A model generated the notes under the pieces. It did no database searches, was not told the origin of the DNA, and worked only from the letters and a program-made list of their open reading frames with translations. The position numbers were made by a program, and so were the translations under genes. From positions 1 to 42,087 of the forward strand of contig NZ_UGTA01000002.1 of NCBI RefSeq assembly GCF_900454895.1: a stretch of 42,087 nt of DNA, read 5' to 3'. This DNA comes from Phocoenobacter uteri. GTDB taxonomy: Bacteria > Pseudomonadota > Gammaproteobacteria > Enterobacterales > Pasteurellaceae. Position 1 is the stretch's first letter, and each line of letters begins with the position of its first letter. Positions 30,916 through 40,701 of the stretch are shown one piece after another.

Positions 30916-32149
30916 GGCAATTATTGCTTTAATAAAAACATCAACAAATGCAGATAATACCTCTACACTAGATGATATTTTAAATGCTGAAACCCTAAAA
31001 AATATACATAAGAGTATTTTTAATAGTAATAAATATTATTTCCCAGGAAATTTAAGAATTAATGATGAGCAGATAAGATCTCGAAATATTGAATCTGAGA
31101 ATAGATCTTACACTGTTTTCTATTATAAGGGTGTTGTTACTGAAGATGTTATTAATAATGTTTTAAATGATTTTAAAAATAATTGTTCAAATTCAGAGAT
31201 AGAAAAAAGTCTAAGTGCATTATATTCATCATTAGATCATTTACATCCCTTTGAAGATGGTAATAGTAGAACTATAAGAGAATTTACTAGACAAGTTGCC
31301 GATAAGTTGGGATATGAATTAGATTGGTCTAAAACAAATATAACGGATAACTCTAGAGAAGAATTATATAAATCTAGAGATTTGGAAGTAATTTCAATAT
31401 CATTTCCTAATCTAAATAAAGATTCGTTAAAATTTGCTGGGAGAGATGAATATGCTGCTTATGAATCTCTAAGTTTTTTAAAAAATAATTCTATTTCTTT
31501 AGAATCTGTATTTAAAAATATTTTACATCCTCACACCAATATTTTAGCCGCTAAAATTGATAAAGAAGAAAATTCTCTTGGGGAGAATGTTATCCTTAAA
31601 TCTTCATTAAATAAAAATTTAGATGAAACTCAGAAAACAGTATATGAAGCTATGGAAGCTGAAAGGCAACAAAATTATTTAATCGAGAATCAATATACTG
31701 ATTCATTAACTTCAGTTATTAATGAAAAGAATGAGCAGGTAAAACGATTAGAAACTAAGTTATCTAAATTAGTATCAGAAGCAACTAGTCAAGTTAATAG
31801 ATTACAGTCCAATAAACCAAGTTTTTTTTCTATGCCTAGTAGAAAGAATAAATGGAATAATATTATAAATGCTCAAAAGCACATTATAAATGTAGCAACT
31901 AGGAGATTAGAGGCTGTTCATGAGATTAGGGATGATATGGGATTACATTCTTCTAAAATTGAAAATATGGCCAAGAAAAAATTACATTTTAGAGATCCTT
32001 GCTTAGTTAATAAATACAAAGATATTATGGAGATTAATAGAATTAAAAAGATACAAGAAGCAAAAAATAATAAGAATTTAAAACACCAGAAAGAGATATC
32101 TCATAAAGCTGTTAATTCATTAACTAATACTCTATCTGTAAAGAAATAG
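30896..32149 (+). CDS. fic: Fic AMP-transferase toxin with long C-terminal tail
   Basis: A 417-residue protein. The Fic domain (about 30-150) has HPFEDGNSRTIR at 117-128, matching HPFx(D/E)GN(G)RxxR except for a Ser at the second Gly; His117 is the catalytic base. Fic toxins transfer AMP to targets; VbhT targets topoisomerases. The last 250 residues (after about 165) are helical and Lys-rich, with a coiled coil (about 250-300), and no recognised BID domain. In Bartonella VbhT is linked to a conjugation system and can be delivered; here too the gene is bound to a mating plasmid. A KorB operator lies inside the gene (31541-31557). Cotranscribed with incC-korB. Confidence 0.85.
   Translation: MSNQLNKAIIALIKTSTNADNTSTLDDILNAETLKNIHKSIFNSNKYYFPGNLRINDEQIRSRNIESENRSYTVFYYKGVVTEDVINNVLNDFKNNCSNSEIEKSLSALYSSLDHLHPFEDGNSRTIREFTRQVADKLGYELDWSKTNITDNSREELYKSRDLEVISISFPNLNKDSLKFAGRDEYAAYESLSFLKNNSISLESVFKNILHPHTNILAAKIDKEENSLGENVILKSSLNKNLDETQKTVYEAMEAERQQNYLIENQYTDSLTSVINEKNEQVKRLETKLSKLVSEATSQVNRLQSNKPSFFSMPSRKNKWNNIINAQKHIINVATRRLEAVHEIRDDMGLHSSKIENMAKKKLHFRDPCLVNKYKDIMEINRIKKIQEAKNNKNLKHQKEISHKAVNSLTNTLSVKK
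31541..31557. promoter_or_regulatory. KorB operator inside fic
   Basis: A perfect ATTTTAGCCGCTAAAAT within the fic frame (encoding ILAAKI). It is the only full site well inside a gene. It could be the partition site, a roadblock limiting toxin transcription, or both. Exact conservation under coding constraint suggests it is used. Confidence 0.85.
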
Positions 32150-32162
32150 ACTGTATTATCGA

Positions 32163-32199
32163 CTAAAAAAGGATTGATTTGTTTTCAATCCTTTTTTAG
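32163..32199. terminator. Bidirectional terminator between fic and traM
   Basis: CTAAAAAAGGATTG (32163-32176) and CAATCCTTTTTTAG (32186-32199) are perfect 14-bp inverted repeats around a 9-base loop, with A and T runs on either side. It separates the converging fic and traM genes and should stop transcription in both directions. Confidence 0.88.
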
Positions 32200-32200
32200 T

Positions 32201-32680
32201 TTATTGAATAAGAAATAAGTAAAAATTGATTACTATAAATATTATATTTAGTATTATAGATAGAATTAAAATTATTTTTAATGACTTAAAATAATCTCCA
32301 AAAGAAGCTAATTCTGTTTTAAATGATTTAATAGATTCTGTTATTTTTGTTTTAAAGTTGTTACCTGAGTCGTCAATAACATTATTTATGGCCGTTTTAG
32401 ATTTAGTTATATGCTCATTTACTAATTTAAGGCATATTTCTTGAGTACTTTTAATTTGTTTATTATTTTCATTTAAAACATTTAATGAAATCTCTTCAAT
32501 ATCTGATTTTAGATTAGCAATGAGAGTTTCCTGATTCTTTTTAGTCTGTTCTAATAAATATCTATTTAGAGTAAAAGCAATTGCTATAGGATCATCTTTA
32601 GTGATAACAACCCCATGTTTTTGTGCTATCTCTGTTATTAATTCTTGTATTTCATCAGACATTTTATACTCCAGCAGCAT
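32201..32680 (-). CDS. traM: TraM
   Basis: A 159-residue protein, similar in length to RP4 TraM (145), in the third place of the leftward traK-traL-traM operon. The body is helical and charged with coiled-coil character, and the C-terminus is a membrane helix (about 135-157, ILILSIILNIIFIVINFYLF). In RP4 TraM is needed for efficient transfer but its action is unclear. It overlaps the traL end by 17 bp. Confidence 0.75.
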   Translation of the reverse strand: MLLEYKMSDEIQELITEIAQKHGVVITKDDPIAIAFTLNRYLLEQTKKNQETLIANLKSDIEEISLNVLNENNKQIKSTQEICLKLVNEHITKSKTAINNVIDDSGNNFKTKITESIKSFKTELASFGDYFKSLKIILILSIILNIIFIVINFYLFLIQ

Positions 32681-33386
32681 CTAATACACTATTAATATTC
32701 TTCTGAATAATTTTAATGCGTTGTCTAGTCATTATATGATTTTCTTCATTATTAATGACTTCTAGAAAGGTCTGCTTATTTTTAAGCATTTGGCTAAAAT
32801 CAGCACCAAAGGTCTCAGCAGATAATTTTGGTAATTCAATAATTGTATTAATTGAGTTTTTATTATTTTTATAGACAGCCATTTCTGTAAATGATTTTCC
32901 TTTATATTCAATATCACCCCAAAAAGGATTTAGCCAAACAACAAAATTTGAATTTTTCCCGAAACTTTTAACTAATGAATTTAATCCATTTAATGTATCT
33001 AGTAATGCTTGTCCAGAAGTAATCACTGTATGAATTACTATTTCATGCCCCATTGATTCTATTAATTCTGGGATCTCATTTGAGATTAAATAATGAGATA
33101 AAGGGAAAAAAGATGCTGCACCATTATCAATGATTATATCGTATTCAGTTTCACTTATTATTTCTATAAGTCTATCAAAATTACGAGTATTTATCTGCTG
33201 ATCTTCAATTAATTCTAGGTGACTAACATTTAATGCTTTATAAGCTTCAAATGATGCATTTACAGGATCTGTATCAATGCAGCTTATTTTATCGCCTTTC
33301 GATATTTTATACTGAGCTAACAAACTAGATACTACAGTTTTTCCGACTCCACCTTTACCTTGTAGAATAAAATTAATTTTTGCCAT
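32664..33386 (-). CDS. traL: TraL, ParA/MinD-like ATPase (complete)
   Basis: A 240-residue ATPase, the length of RP4 TraL (241). Walker A of the deviant type, KGGVGKT, lies at 11-17, followed by CIDTDPVNAS and DIIIDNGAASFF. In the traKLM operon it may position the relaxosome or coupling complex in the cell. Ribosome site GAGGTG before the ATG. It spans the join of the circle at 32722/32723; the partial version at 1-664 is the same gene. Confidence 0.88.
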   Translation of the reverse strand: MAKINFILQGKGGVGKTVVSSLLAQYKISKGDKISCIDTDPVNASFEAYKALNVSHLELIEDQQINTRNFDRLIEIISETEYDIIIDNGAASFFPLSHYLISNEIPELIESMGHEIVIHTVITSGQALLDTLNGLNSLVKSFGKNSNFVVWLNPFWGDIEYKGKSFTEMAVYKNNKNSINTIIELPKLSAETFGADFSQMLKNKQTFLEVINNEENHIMTRQRIKIIQKNINSVLDAAGV

Positions 33387-33402
33387 AATACACCTCTTTA
33401 TA

Positions 33403-33747
33403 CTAAATTAAATTTTTTGTATCAATTACCTTAGGATTAAATTCAAATTTATTAGATTCCTTAATTTTTATTTTTTGCGTTTCTGCAGAAATTTGATTTA
33501 TATCTTTTTTATCACAAATGTTTTTATAGTCTCCCAATACTACTTTAATTGATTTTGTAAATTGTTGGTAGCTATAAGGATAGATATTCTTTTCTTTGAA
33601 TACTTCATAAATATCTTTGAAACAATAGCCTTCATTCAACGCAGATATAATATGTGTTTTATACGCCAGAATAAAAAACCTAGATTTAGGTTTTTGAGTA
33701 TTCGTAACTCTGCTAGCTAGTTCTTTTAGAAGTTCTTTTTCTTTCAT
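33403..33747 (-). CDS. traK: TraK (copy 2, identical)
   Basis: The same gene as 681-1025, read a second time because the sequence runs past the circle join. Confidence 0.8.
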   Translation of the reverse strand: MKEKELLKELASRVTNTQKPKSRFFILAYKTHIISALNEGYCFKDIYEVFKEKNIYPYSYQQFTKSIKVVLGDYKNICDKKDINQISAETQKIKIKESNKFEFNPKVIDTKNLI

Positions 33748-33748
33748 T

Positions 33749-33765
33749 ATTTTAGCCGCTAAAAT
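33749..33765. promoter_or_regulatory. KorB operator at traK (copy 2)
   Basis: The same site as 1027-1043. Confidence 0.88.
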
Positions 33766-33921
33766 TAATTTTATTTATACAAAAAAACTGTAATAAACAA
33801 AAATCGCCTATATTAAAAAATAATTGCCAATTATTAAACTATAATAAACATTATTATACAATAATAAACATAATTAACCAATATTTGCTTTTTTTTCTTC
33901 TGGCGTTATACTTTAAAACGT

Positions 33922-34022
33922 GGGCAAGATATGTAAATATGGCCATCTTTTTCAAAGATATCCATATTTACTTGGACTAATTCGCTAAAGCTCAAGTCCA
34001 ATCTTGCTCTGCGAGGCTAAAG
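33922..34022 (+). other. oriT: oriT (copy 2)
   Basis: The same oriT as 1200-1300, with predicted nic between 34006 and 34007. Confidence 0.8.
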
Positions 34023-34057
34023 GCTGCCGCCTTATTAAAATATATTTGGAATGAATT

Positions 34058-34432
34058 ATGAACATTAAGCGTGATAATTTAAGAAGAGAAATTCTTAAAG
34101 TTTGTTTATCTAAATCAGATAAAGAAGAAATAAAAATTAAAGCTAACTCTTTAGGAATGACGACATCAACATTTTTAAGAAATTTAGGGCTAGGATTTAA
34201 ACCAACAAGTACGCTAGATCAAGATGCTATTTTAGAGTTAGTTAAAATAAATACTGCTCAATCAAGGCTAGGTAATTTAATGGCATTGGCTTTAAAAAAT
34301 CCAGAAAAGATGTCTTTATATGGTGATAAAGATATAGCCACAAAAATTGATACTTTGCTTGATGAGATTGCAAAATTACAAATTACAATGTTAAGCATTG
34401 TCAATAATGTTAATGGAAATGCAGATAAATGA
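34058..34432 (+). CDS. traJ: TraJ (copy 2, identical)
   Basis: The same gene as 1336-1710. Confidence 0.85.
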   Translation: MNIKRDNLRREILKVCLSKSDKEEIKIKANSLGMTTSTFLRNLGLGFKPTSTLDQDAILELVKINTAQSRLGNLMALALKNPEKMSLYGDKDIATKIDTLLDEIAKLQITMLSIVNNVNGNADK

Positions 34433-36687
34433 TTGCAAAAAAAATACCAATGAAAACAGTTAGTAAATCTAGTTTTAGTAGATTGGTAAATTATATATCA
34501 GATACACAAAATAAAAATAATAGGATTGATAATATTCGTATTACAAATTGTACATCAGATAATATCGAATGGGCTAAATTAGAGATCCAAGCAACTCAAA
34601 ATAAAAATACTCGTAGTGAATCAGATAAAACATACCATTTATTATTGTCTTTTCCTACTGGAGAATTCCTTGAACATAAAAAACTTTATGAGATAGAAGA
34701 TCGCTTTTGTAATGCTTTGGGATATGGTGATCATCAGAGAATTAGTGCTATTCATAATGATACTGATAATTTACATATTCATATAGCTATTAATAAGATT
34801 AATCCGAAATCTTTTAATATTCATGAGCCTTTTAATGATTATAAGATTTTATCTTCTGTTTGTTCTCTTGTTGAAAATGAATATGACTTGATAGCAACAA
34901 ATCATATAGGGTCTAAAACAATATCTCAAAATAAAGTTCAGGATATGGAAAGATTTTCTGGTCTTGAAAGTTTGGTTAGCTGGATAAGAAGAGAGTGCTT
35001 AGATGATATATTTAGAAGTTCTAATTGGGAAGAGTTACATAAAGTTTTAAATGAGTCTAATCTTTACATTAGGTTAAAAGGTAATGGATTTGTTATAGGG
35101 GATAAAGAGAGTAATTTAGAGGTTAAAGCCAGTACTATAAGTCGAGATTTATCCAAGCCTAATTTAGAAAAAAAATTTGGTGAATTTATTTGTAATAGAA
35201 AAGAGTTTTTAGGAAAAACCAATAAAAAGTATAAAAAAGAACCAGTTTTTAAAGGGAAAATTGATACCACTGATCTTTTCTTATCCTATAAGAATGAAAG
35301 AAATAATTTTAATGCTAAGAGAAAACAAAGTTTCTTTAAATTAAAGAACGATCACCAGAATAAAATATTAAAAGCTAAAAATAATGCACAGATTAAAAGA
35401 AACATTATTAGAGGACTGAGTAAGGGAATTTCTAAAAGAGTTGCTTATGCGGCAACATCTTATGATTTAAAAAAGAGAATTAAAAATATTAATGATGAAT
35501 ATAGAAGAGAGAGAGAAGCGTTATATAAATCTACGAAACCTTTGGTTTGGAATGACTGGCTAAAAAAAGAGGCTTTGGCAGGTAATGAAAAGGCCGCTAA
35601 GGTATTACAACAGCAAAATTTCAGGAAAAGCAAATTCTCTATATGGGGAAATGATAATAATGTAATTGTTGATATAGACAAAAAAGTAGAGTCAGTTACT
35701 CGAAGAGGATCTTTTATCTTAAAGAAATCAGGAATTAGGGATGTAGGAAAAAGAATAGATATAACCCGTAAAAGTGATGATGAAACTATTTTAGAGGCAT
35801 TAAAATTAGCACAGAGTAAATATGGGACGTTGTTAAATATAGAAGGAGATGAATTATTTAAGCAACAGATTGTTAAAGTTGCAGCAAAAGCAAAATTAAG
35901 TATTCAATTTAACGATATAGGAATGGAAAGACATAGACAAATTCTTATTAAGGAGCAAATCAATAATGATAGACAAAGATTATTCAGAAATTCTTGGAAT
36001 GGAGATTCTAGATCAAGAGCTTACTCAAGAGCAAATAGCACAGATGGAAATGGATGCTCAAATGGCATCAGAACAGCTCCTTCAAGAAATGAATCAAGAT
36101 GTACTGAATCCAACAGTAGAAAGTTTAAGCAATATGAGCGAGGGTTATTTGCTCAGTCCAACATTAGCCAGTTTACCGAAAGAGCACCGACCGAAGAAGT
36201 ACACAGTATGTCAGGATTGTCCTGTGGCAATGTGGCATCACTCGAACAACGAAACAAAGTGTTATTGCAGAGTAATGCACATAATTATATGGACAGGAAG
36301 TCAACCAGTAGAGATGATGGAATGCGATGGGCGGCATATATCAATGGATTAGATCAAGATAAAAAAGATGCAATTTTAACTTATGTATCAGAAAGAAATA
36401 GTAAGCGTAATAATTTAAAACAAGTGTTCGATATATCAAAACACTTGGTATATAATAACAGCATAAATGGTGATGTTAAATTTATGGGAGTTCGTAAAGT
36501 AAATAACCAAAATCTGATTCTCTTACAGAAATCAGGAGATGATAATGTTTATGTTAAAGCCGCTGCTTATGGAGAGTTATCAAAATTAAAAAAAGCAGGT
36601 TTACAGTCAATAATTAATTTAGATTCCGAAGGCAAAATTTCATTGAAAGATGCTAAAAATAGCAAACAAAGAAGGAATAAAAAATGA
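34429..36687 (+). CDS. traI: TraI relaxase (copy 2, identical)
   Basis: The same gene as 1707-3965; the protein is identical over all 752 residues. Confidence 0.93.
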   Translation: MIAKKIPMKTVSKSSFSRLVNYISDTQNKNNRIDNIRITNCTSDNIEWAKLEIQATQNKNTRSESDKTYHLLLSFPTGEFLEHKKLYEIEDRFCNALGYGDHQRISAIHNDTDNLHIHIAINKINPKSFNIHEPFNDYKILSSVCSLVENEYDLIATNHIGSKTISQNKVQDMERFSGLESLVSWIRRECLDDIFRSSNWEELHKVLNESNLYIRLKGNGFVIGDKESNLEVKASTISRDLSKPNLEKKFGEFICNRKEFLGKTNKKYKKEPVFKGKIDTTDLFLSYKNERNNFNAKRKQSFFKLKNDHQNKILKAKNNAQIKRNIIRGLSKGISKRVAYAATSYDLKKRIKNINDEYRREREALYKSTKPLVWNDWLKKEALAGNEKAAKVLQQQNFRKSKFSIWGNDNNVIVDIDKKVESVTRRGSFILKKSGIRDVGKRIDITRKSDDETILEALKLAQSKYGTLLNIEGDELFKQQIVKVAAKAKLSIQFNDIGMERHRQILIKEQINNDRQRLFRNSWNGDSRSRAYSRANSTDGNGCSNGIRTAPSRNESRCTESNSRKFKQYERGLFAQSNISQFTERAPTEEVHSMSGLSCGNVASLEQRNKVLLQSNAHNYMDRKSTSRDDGMRWAAYINGLDQDKKDAILTYVSERNSKRNNLKQVFDISKHLVYNNSINGDVKFMGVRKVNNQNLILLQKSGDDNVYVKAAAYGELSKLKKAGLQSIINLDSEGKISLKDAKNSKQRRNKK
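35966..36352 (+). CDS. traH: TraH-like protein inside traI (copy 2)
   Basis: The same overprinted frame as 3244-3630. Confidence 0.7.
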   Translation: MIDKDYSEILGMEILDQELTQEQIAQMEMDAQMASEQLLQEMNQDVLNPTVESLSNMSEGYLLSPTLASLPKEHRPKKYTVCQDCPVAMWHHSNNETKCYCRVMHIIIWTGSQPVEMMECDGRHISMD

Positions 36688-38588
36688 AAAAGAGAAAATT
36701 AAATAATCAGATTGGAAACAGAAAACATGATGTGAGAAAAAATAATTATGTTTTTCAACGTCTTGTATTATTTTTATTAACAATAATTTTAGGTTTTTGG
36801 GCTGCAACTCAATGGACTGCTTATAAGTTTGGATTTCAAGCAGGATTGGGTGTAAATATTGAAGGAGTTTATTCTCCTCATAAAATTATTGAATGGTATT
36901 TATCTTGGGGTAAATATTATGAAAATATTTTTATGCAAAGTATATCGATTGGCTTTTTGACGACAATTGTTTTATTAATTTTTTTTGCAATATATGTTGT
37001 TGCTCAAAGTAATTCTTCCAAATCAAAGGCAAATGAATTTTTACATGGTTCTGCTGAGTGGGCAACAGAAAAGGATGTTAAAAATGCAGGACTACTCGAA
37101 GGGGAGGGGGTTTATGTCGGAGGATGGATTGATGATAAAGGGCAGTTTAACTATCTTCGACATAGTGGGCCAGAGCATGTACTTACATTTGCCCCAACTC
37201 GATCAGGTAAAGGTGTCGGCTTAATCCTACCAACATTATTGAGTTGGCCACATTCAACCTTTGTAAGTGATTTAAAAGGTGAGTTATATGCTTTGACTTC
37301 TGGATGGAGAAAAAATCATGCAAATAATAAAATTCTAAAATTTGAGCCAGCATCTTCTTCAGGATGTGCAAGATGGAATCCGTTAGATGAAATTAGAATA
37401 GGTTCAGAAAATGAAATTGCAGATGCACAAAATCTTGCAATTTTAGTTGTAGATCCAAATGGTAAGGGACTAAGAGACCATTGGCAAAAAACATCATATA
37501 TGCTTTTGGTTGGGTTAATTTTACATGTTATTTATAAATCTAAAATAGATGATACAGTCATACCTAGCCTTGCTGGTGTAGATGCTTTATTGGCAGATCC
37601 TAAATATGCTTCTGATGATGAAAAGAAAGCAATGCAAGGCTTATGGAATGAAATGTTACATAATTTACATATAGATGGATTAAAAGCTCATCCTGTTGTT
37701 TCTGCAGCAGGAAAGGATATGTTAGATAAGCCAGAAGATGAAGGCGGCTCGGTATTATCTACATTAAAAACTTATTTATCTCTTTATAGAGATCCTATTG
37801 TTGCAAAAAACACAAATGTTTCTGATTTTAAATTAAGACAATTGATGGATTACTCTGATCCTGTTTCGCTTTATGCAATAGCACAGCCAACAGATAAGGA
37901 AAGATTAAAACCATTAATGAGAATAATGGTAAATATGGTTATTAGATTAAATGCTGGAGGTATGGATTTTAAAAATGGACGAGCGGTTGCAAACTACAAA
38001 CATAGATTATTAATGATGTTAGATGAACTCCCAAGTTTAGGTAAATTAGAGATTCTACAAGAATCATTAGCATTTTTGGCTGGATATGGAATTAAGGCTT
38101 ATTTAATTTGCCAAGATACAACGCAATTAAGAAGTAGAGAAACAGGATATGGGCCAGAGGAAAGTATAACATCTAATTGCCATGTTCAAATTGCCTATCA
38201 ACCTAATAGACTAGAAACAGCAGAGTACTTATCTAAAATGACAGGAATAACAACTGTTACAAAAGAGAAAATTACAACAAGTGGTAAGCGAGTCTCTGTT
38301 ATGGATAGCCAAGTGTCAAGAAGTGTTGAGGAAATATCCAGGCCATTAATGACAGCAGATGAAGTACAACGAATGCCTGGACCTAAAAAGGATTTGGATG
38401 GCTCTATTGTTGAATCTGGCGATATGTTAGTTTTTGTTACAGGATATCCAGCAATATATGGTAAACAACCCCTGTATTTCAAAGATCCTATATTTCAAAA
38501 AAGATCAGAAATCCCTGCACCAGTAAAAAGCGATCTTCTTATTAAAAGTAATAGATTACGAGAGAATGAAAAAGTTAGTTTGGATTAG
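36684..38588 (+). CDS. traG: TraG coupling protein (copy 2, identical)
   Basis: The same gene as 3962-5866. Confidence 0.95.
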   Translation: MKKRKLNNQIGNRKHDVRKNNYVFQRLVLFLLTIILGFWAATQWTAYKFGFQAGLGVNIEGVYSPHKIIEWYLSWGKYYENIFMQSISIGFLTTIVLLIFFAIYVVAQSNSSKSKANEFLHGSAEWATEKDVKNAGLLEGEGVYVGGWIDDKGQFNYLRHSGPEHVLTFAPTRSGKGVGLILPTLLSWPHSTFVSDLKGELYALTSGWRKNHANNKILKFEPASSSGCARWNPLDEIRIGSENEIADAQNLAILVVDPNGKGLRDHWQKTSYMLLVGLILHVIYKSKIDDTVIPSLAGVDALLADPKYASDDEKKAMQGLWNEMLHNLHIDGLKAHPVVSAAGKDMLDKPEDEGGSVLSTLKTYLSLYRDPIVAKNTNVSDFKLRQLMDYSDPVSLYAIAQPTDKERLKPLMRIMVNMVIRLNAGGMDFKNGRAVANYKHRLLMMLDELPSLGKLEILQESLAFLAGYGIKAYLICQDTTQLRSRETGYGPEESITSNCHVQIAYQPNRLETAEYLSKMTGITTVTKEKITTSGKRVSVMDSQVSRSVEEISRPLMTADEVQRMPGPKKDLDGSIVESGDMLVFVTGYPAIYGKQPLYFKDPIFQKRSEIPAPVKSDLLIKSNRLRENEKVSLD

Positions 38589-39087
38589 CAAATACTTTAT
38601 TATTATTTTAAGTATTGGATTTTTATTTATAGTTTCTGGTTATTTTCTCGGTATTAGAATTAATACTACGCCGAGTATTCCTGTTGGAATTTATAAAATT
38701 ATAGATAAAACACCAGAAAAAGGAGATGTTATTTTATTCTGTCCACCAAATAATTTTTTATTCCAAGAAGCTAGAAATAGAATGTGGATTAATAAAGGTT
38801 TTTGTGATGGTGAATTAGGAATGATGATGAAGATTTTAGTGGCATCAGAAGGGGATAAGGTATCTATTAATTCTTTTGGAGTAACTATTAATGGTAATTA
38901 TTATTTACATAGTAAGAGAATTTCAGGATTAAATATACCCGTTAAATCTTTTAATAATTATATTTTAAAGAAAGGTGAAATGCTTACTATGACTGATAAA
39001 AATCCAATGTCTTTTGATGGTAGATATTATGGAATATTGAATTATAAAAATATAAACAATGTCGTTATACCTATTTTTACTTGGTGA
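38566..39087 (+). CDS. traF: TraF peptidase (copy 2, identical)
   Basis: The same gene as 5844-6365. Confidence 0.9.
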   Translation: MKKLVWISKYFIIILSIGFLFIVSGYFLGIRINTTPSIPVGIYKIIDKTPEKGDVILFCPPNNFLFQEARNRMWINKGFCDGELGMMMKILVASEGDKVSINSFGVTINGNYYLHSKRISGLNIPVKSFNNYILKKGEMLTMTDKNPMSFDGRYYGILNYKNINNVVIPIFTW

Positions 39088-39103
39088 TTTTAGCCGCTAA
39101 AAT
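39087..39103. promoter_or_regulatory. KorB operator after traF (copy 2)
   Basis: The same site as 6365-6381. Confidence 0.88.
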
Positions 39104-39120
39104 GAGAAGGAAAAACAGAA

Positions 39121-39551
39121 ATGAAGAAATTCTTAATTAAACTTTTAGGTGGAGTTTCAAAGGAAGAGCATCAATCAATATTAGATTACTTTCAGTCAAG
39201 AATGATTAATCCTCAAAATTTAGATTTTGCAAGTAGTTTAATGAAACGATGGAATGAATTTAGATGTAGTATTAACTATATGTATAAGGAAATTTGTATA
39301 AATAATGCTGATTTTTTTACAAATAATTCTTCTTTATTACATGATTTAGTATTACAAGATTATTATTTTAGACGATTGTATTTACTCCAAAATGGGAAGG
39401 ATTTTTTTGATAATGTTGAAGAACATGAAAAATTATTTTTTCTCAACAAGGGGAGTCTTTAAATAAAGCATTTTGGGATATAGATGCTAAATATTTAGAG
39501 TTAATTTATGACAATAAATTTATAAAAAACTGGGATAAAGGTATTAAATAG
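39121..39551 (+). pseudogene. Hypothetical protein, copy 2 with one lost T
   Basis: The same gene as 6399-6830, but a run of seven T is one base shorter near 39440, so the frame stops at 39462 after 113 residues. This is the first difference between the repeats and is most likely a sequencing error, not biology. Confidence 0.85.
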
Positions 39552-39562
39552 TAGAGGTTTAT

Positions 39563-40472
39563 ATGCGTTTTGGGTATGAATATGGAGCAAGGAGTATTGT
39601 TACTACTGATTTAGGGTGGAAAACATTGTACCAGAATGATGCAAATAATGATGATGGTGTTGAGGATATTGCTGATTTAAATTTTGATAATTTAAATGAG
39701 GGGTGTAAAGGAGAGTGCTTATCTGCGGATTGGAAAAAATTAGAAACAAAACCAAAAGCATTATATACCATGGATAGCTTGTTAAATGATTTAACAAGGG
39801 TAGCAAATTATGTTTTAGATCCTAACTTAAAGAAAGTTCTTATAGATAAAGATAAAAATAAAGAAGGGGAGCATGGTGGTATTGGTACTCCAGCAACAAG
39901 GGATGAAATATTGAAAGGATTGTTTGAAAGGGGGTTCTATCAATGAAAGGTAAAACCGTTATAAGTACAGAAAAAGGTAGAGCTTTTTATGATGTTTTGC
40001 CCGATTCAGCTAAATATCCTGATATGACCGCATTATGGCATCAAAAATTTTTAGAGATTGAAAATGGGATTCTAAATAAAGAAGATCTAATTAATAGTGT
40101 TATTCAATTTATTACAGATGAGGTAAGTCAAATTAAACTAAAAGGGCTTAATTTAAGTCATATTAAAGCATATATTTGTCCTAAATGTGGTTCGGCATGT
40201 CTCAAATAAATGGTAAATATGGTTTATTCTGGTTGTGTAATGCTTATAAGACAAAAGGATGTGATGCTCGTTTTCCTGATAAAATAATACTCCAGACTTA
40301 ACCTATATAAGACCAGTGATTTCAGAATATAAGTGTCATTTATGTAGTAGTGGACTTATTAAAGAAGAAGTAAAAAGAATCCAAAATTATTTTTTGGAGT
40401 TGTTCGAATTATCCTAATTGTAAACAACTTTATCCAGATGTTATGGGTAAGCCCAAATTTAAGATTGATTAA
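39563..40472 (+). pseudogene. traE: Topoisomerase fragment, copy 2 with five lost bases
   Basis: The same gene as 6842-7756, with single losses near 39937, 40198, 40283, 40364 and 40396, all in or next to T or A runs. It splits into pieces ending at 39946 and 40209. Error-type damage. Confidence 0.85.
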
Positions 40473-40481
40473 GGAGTTAAT

Positions 40482-40693
40482 ATGCCAAACTTAATAGATG
40501 AATTGATTGGTTCTGATAATGAGCAATCTATAATTGAAACTGAAGCACTTGAATCAAAATGATTGAGGCAATAATCCAGGAGCTATTATAGAATTTCTCC
40601 TGAAGAAGCCGATTATTTAGGTGCTTTGAGGATGACTCTATGGATATGGAAGATATCATAGAGGGAGCTTTAGATTTATTAAATTCTAATTAG
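40482..40693 (+). pseudogene. Small acidic gene, copy 2 with four lost bases
   Basis: The same gene as 7766-7981, with losses near 40559, 40571, 40595 and 40627. No long frame remains. Error-type damage. Confidence 0.8.
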
Positions 40694-40701
40694 GAGTAGA
40701 T

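Noticed and set aside
1336..38588. Two sets of traJ-traI-traG-traF as a real duplication
   Set aside because: The second set is the circular overlap of the same locus, with traL crossing the join without interruption.
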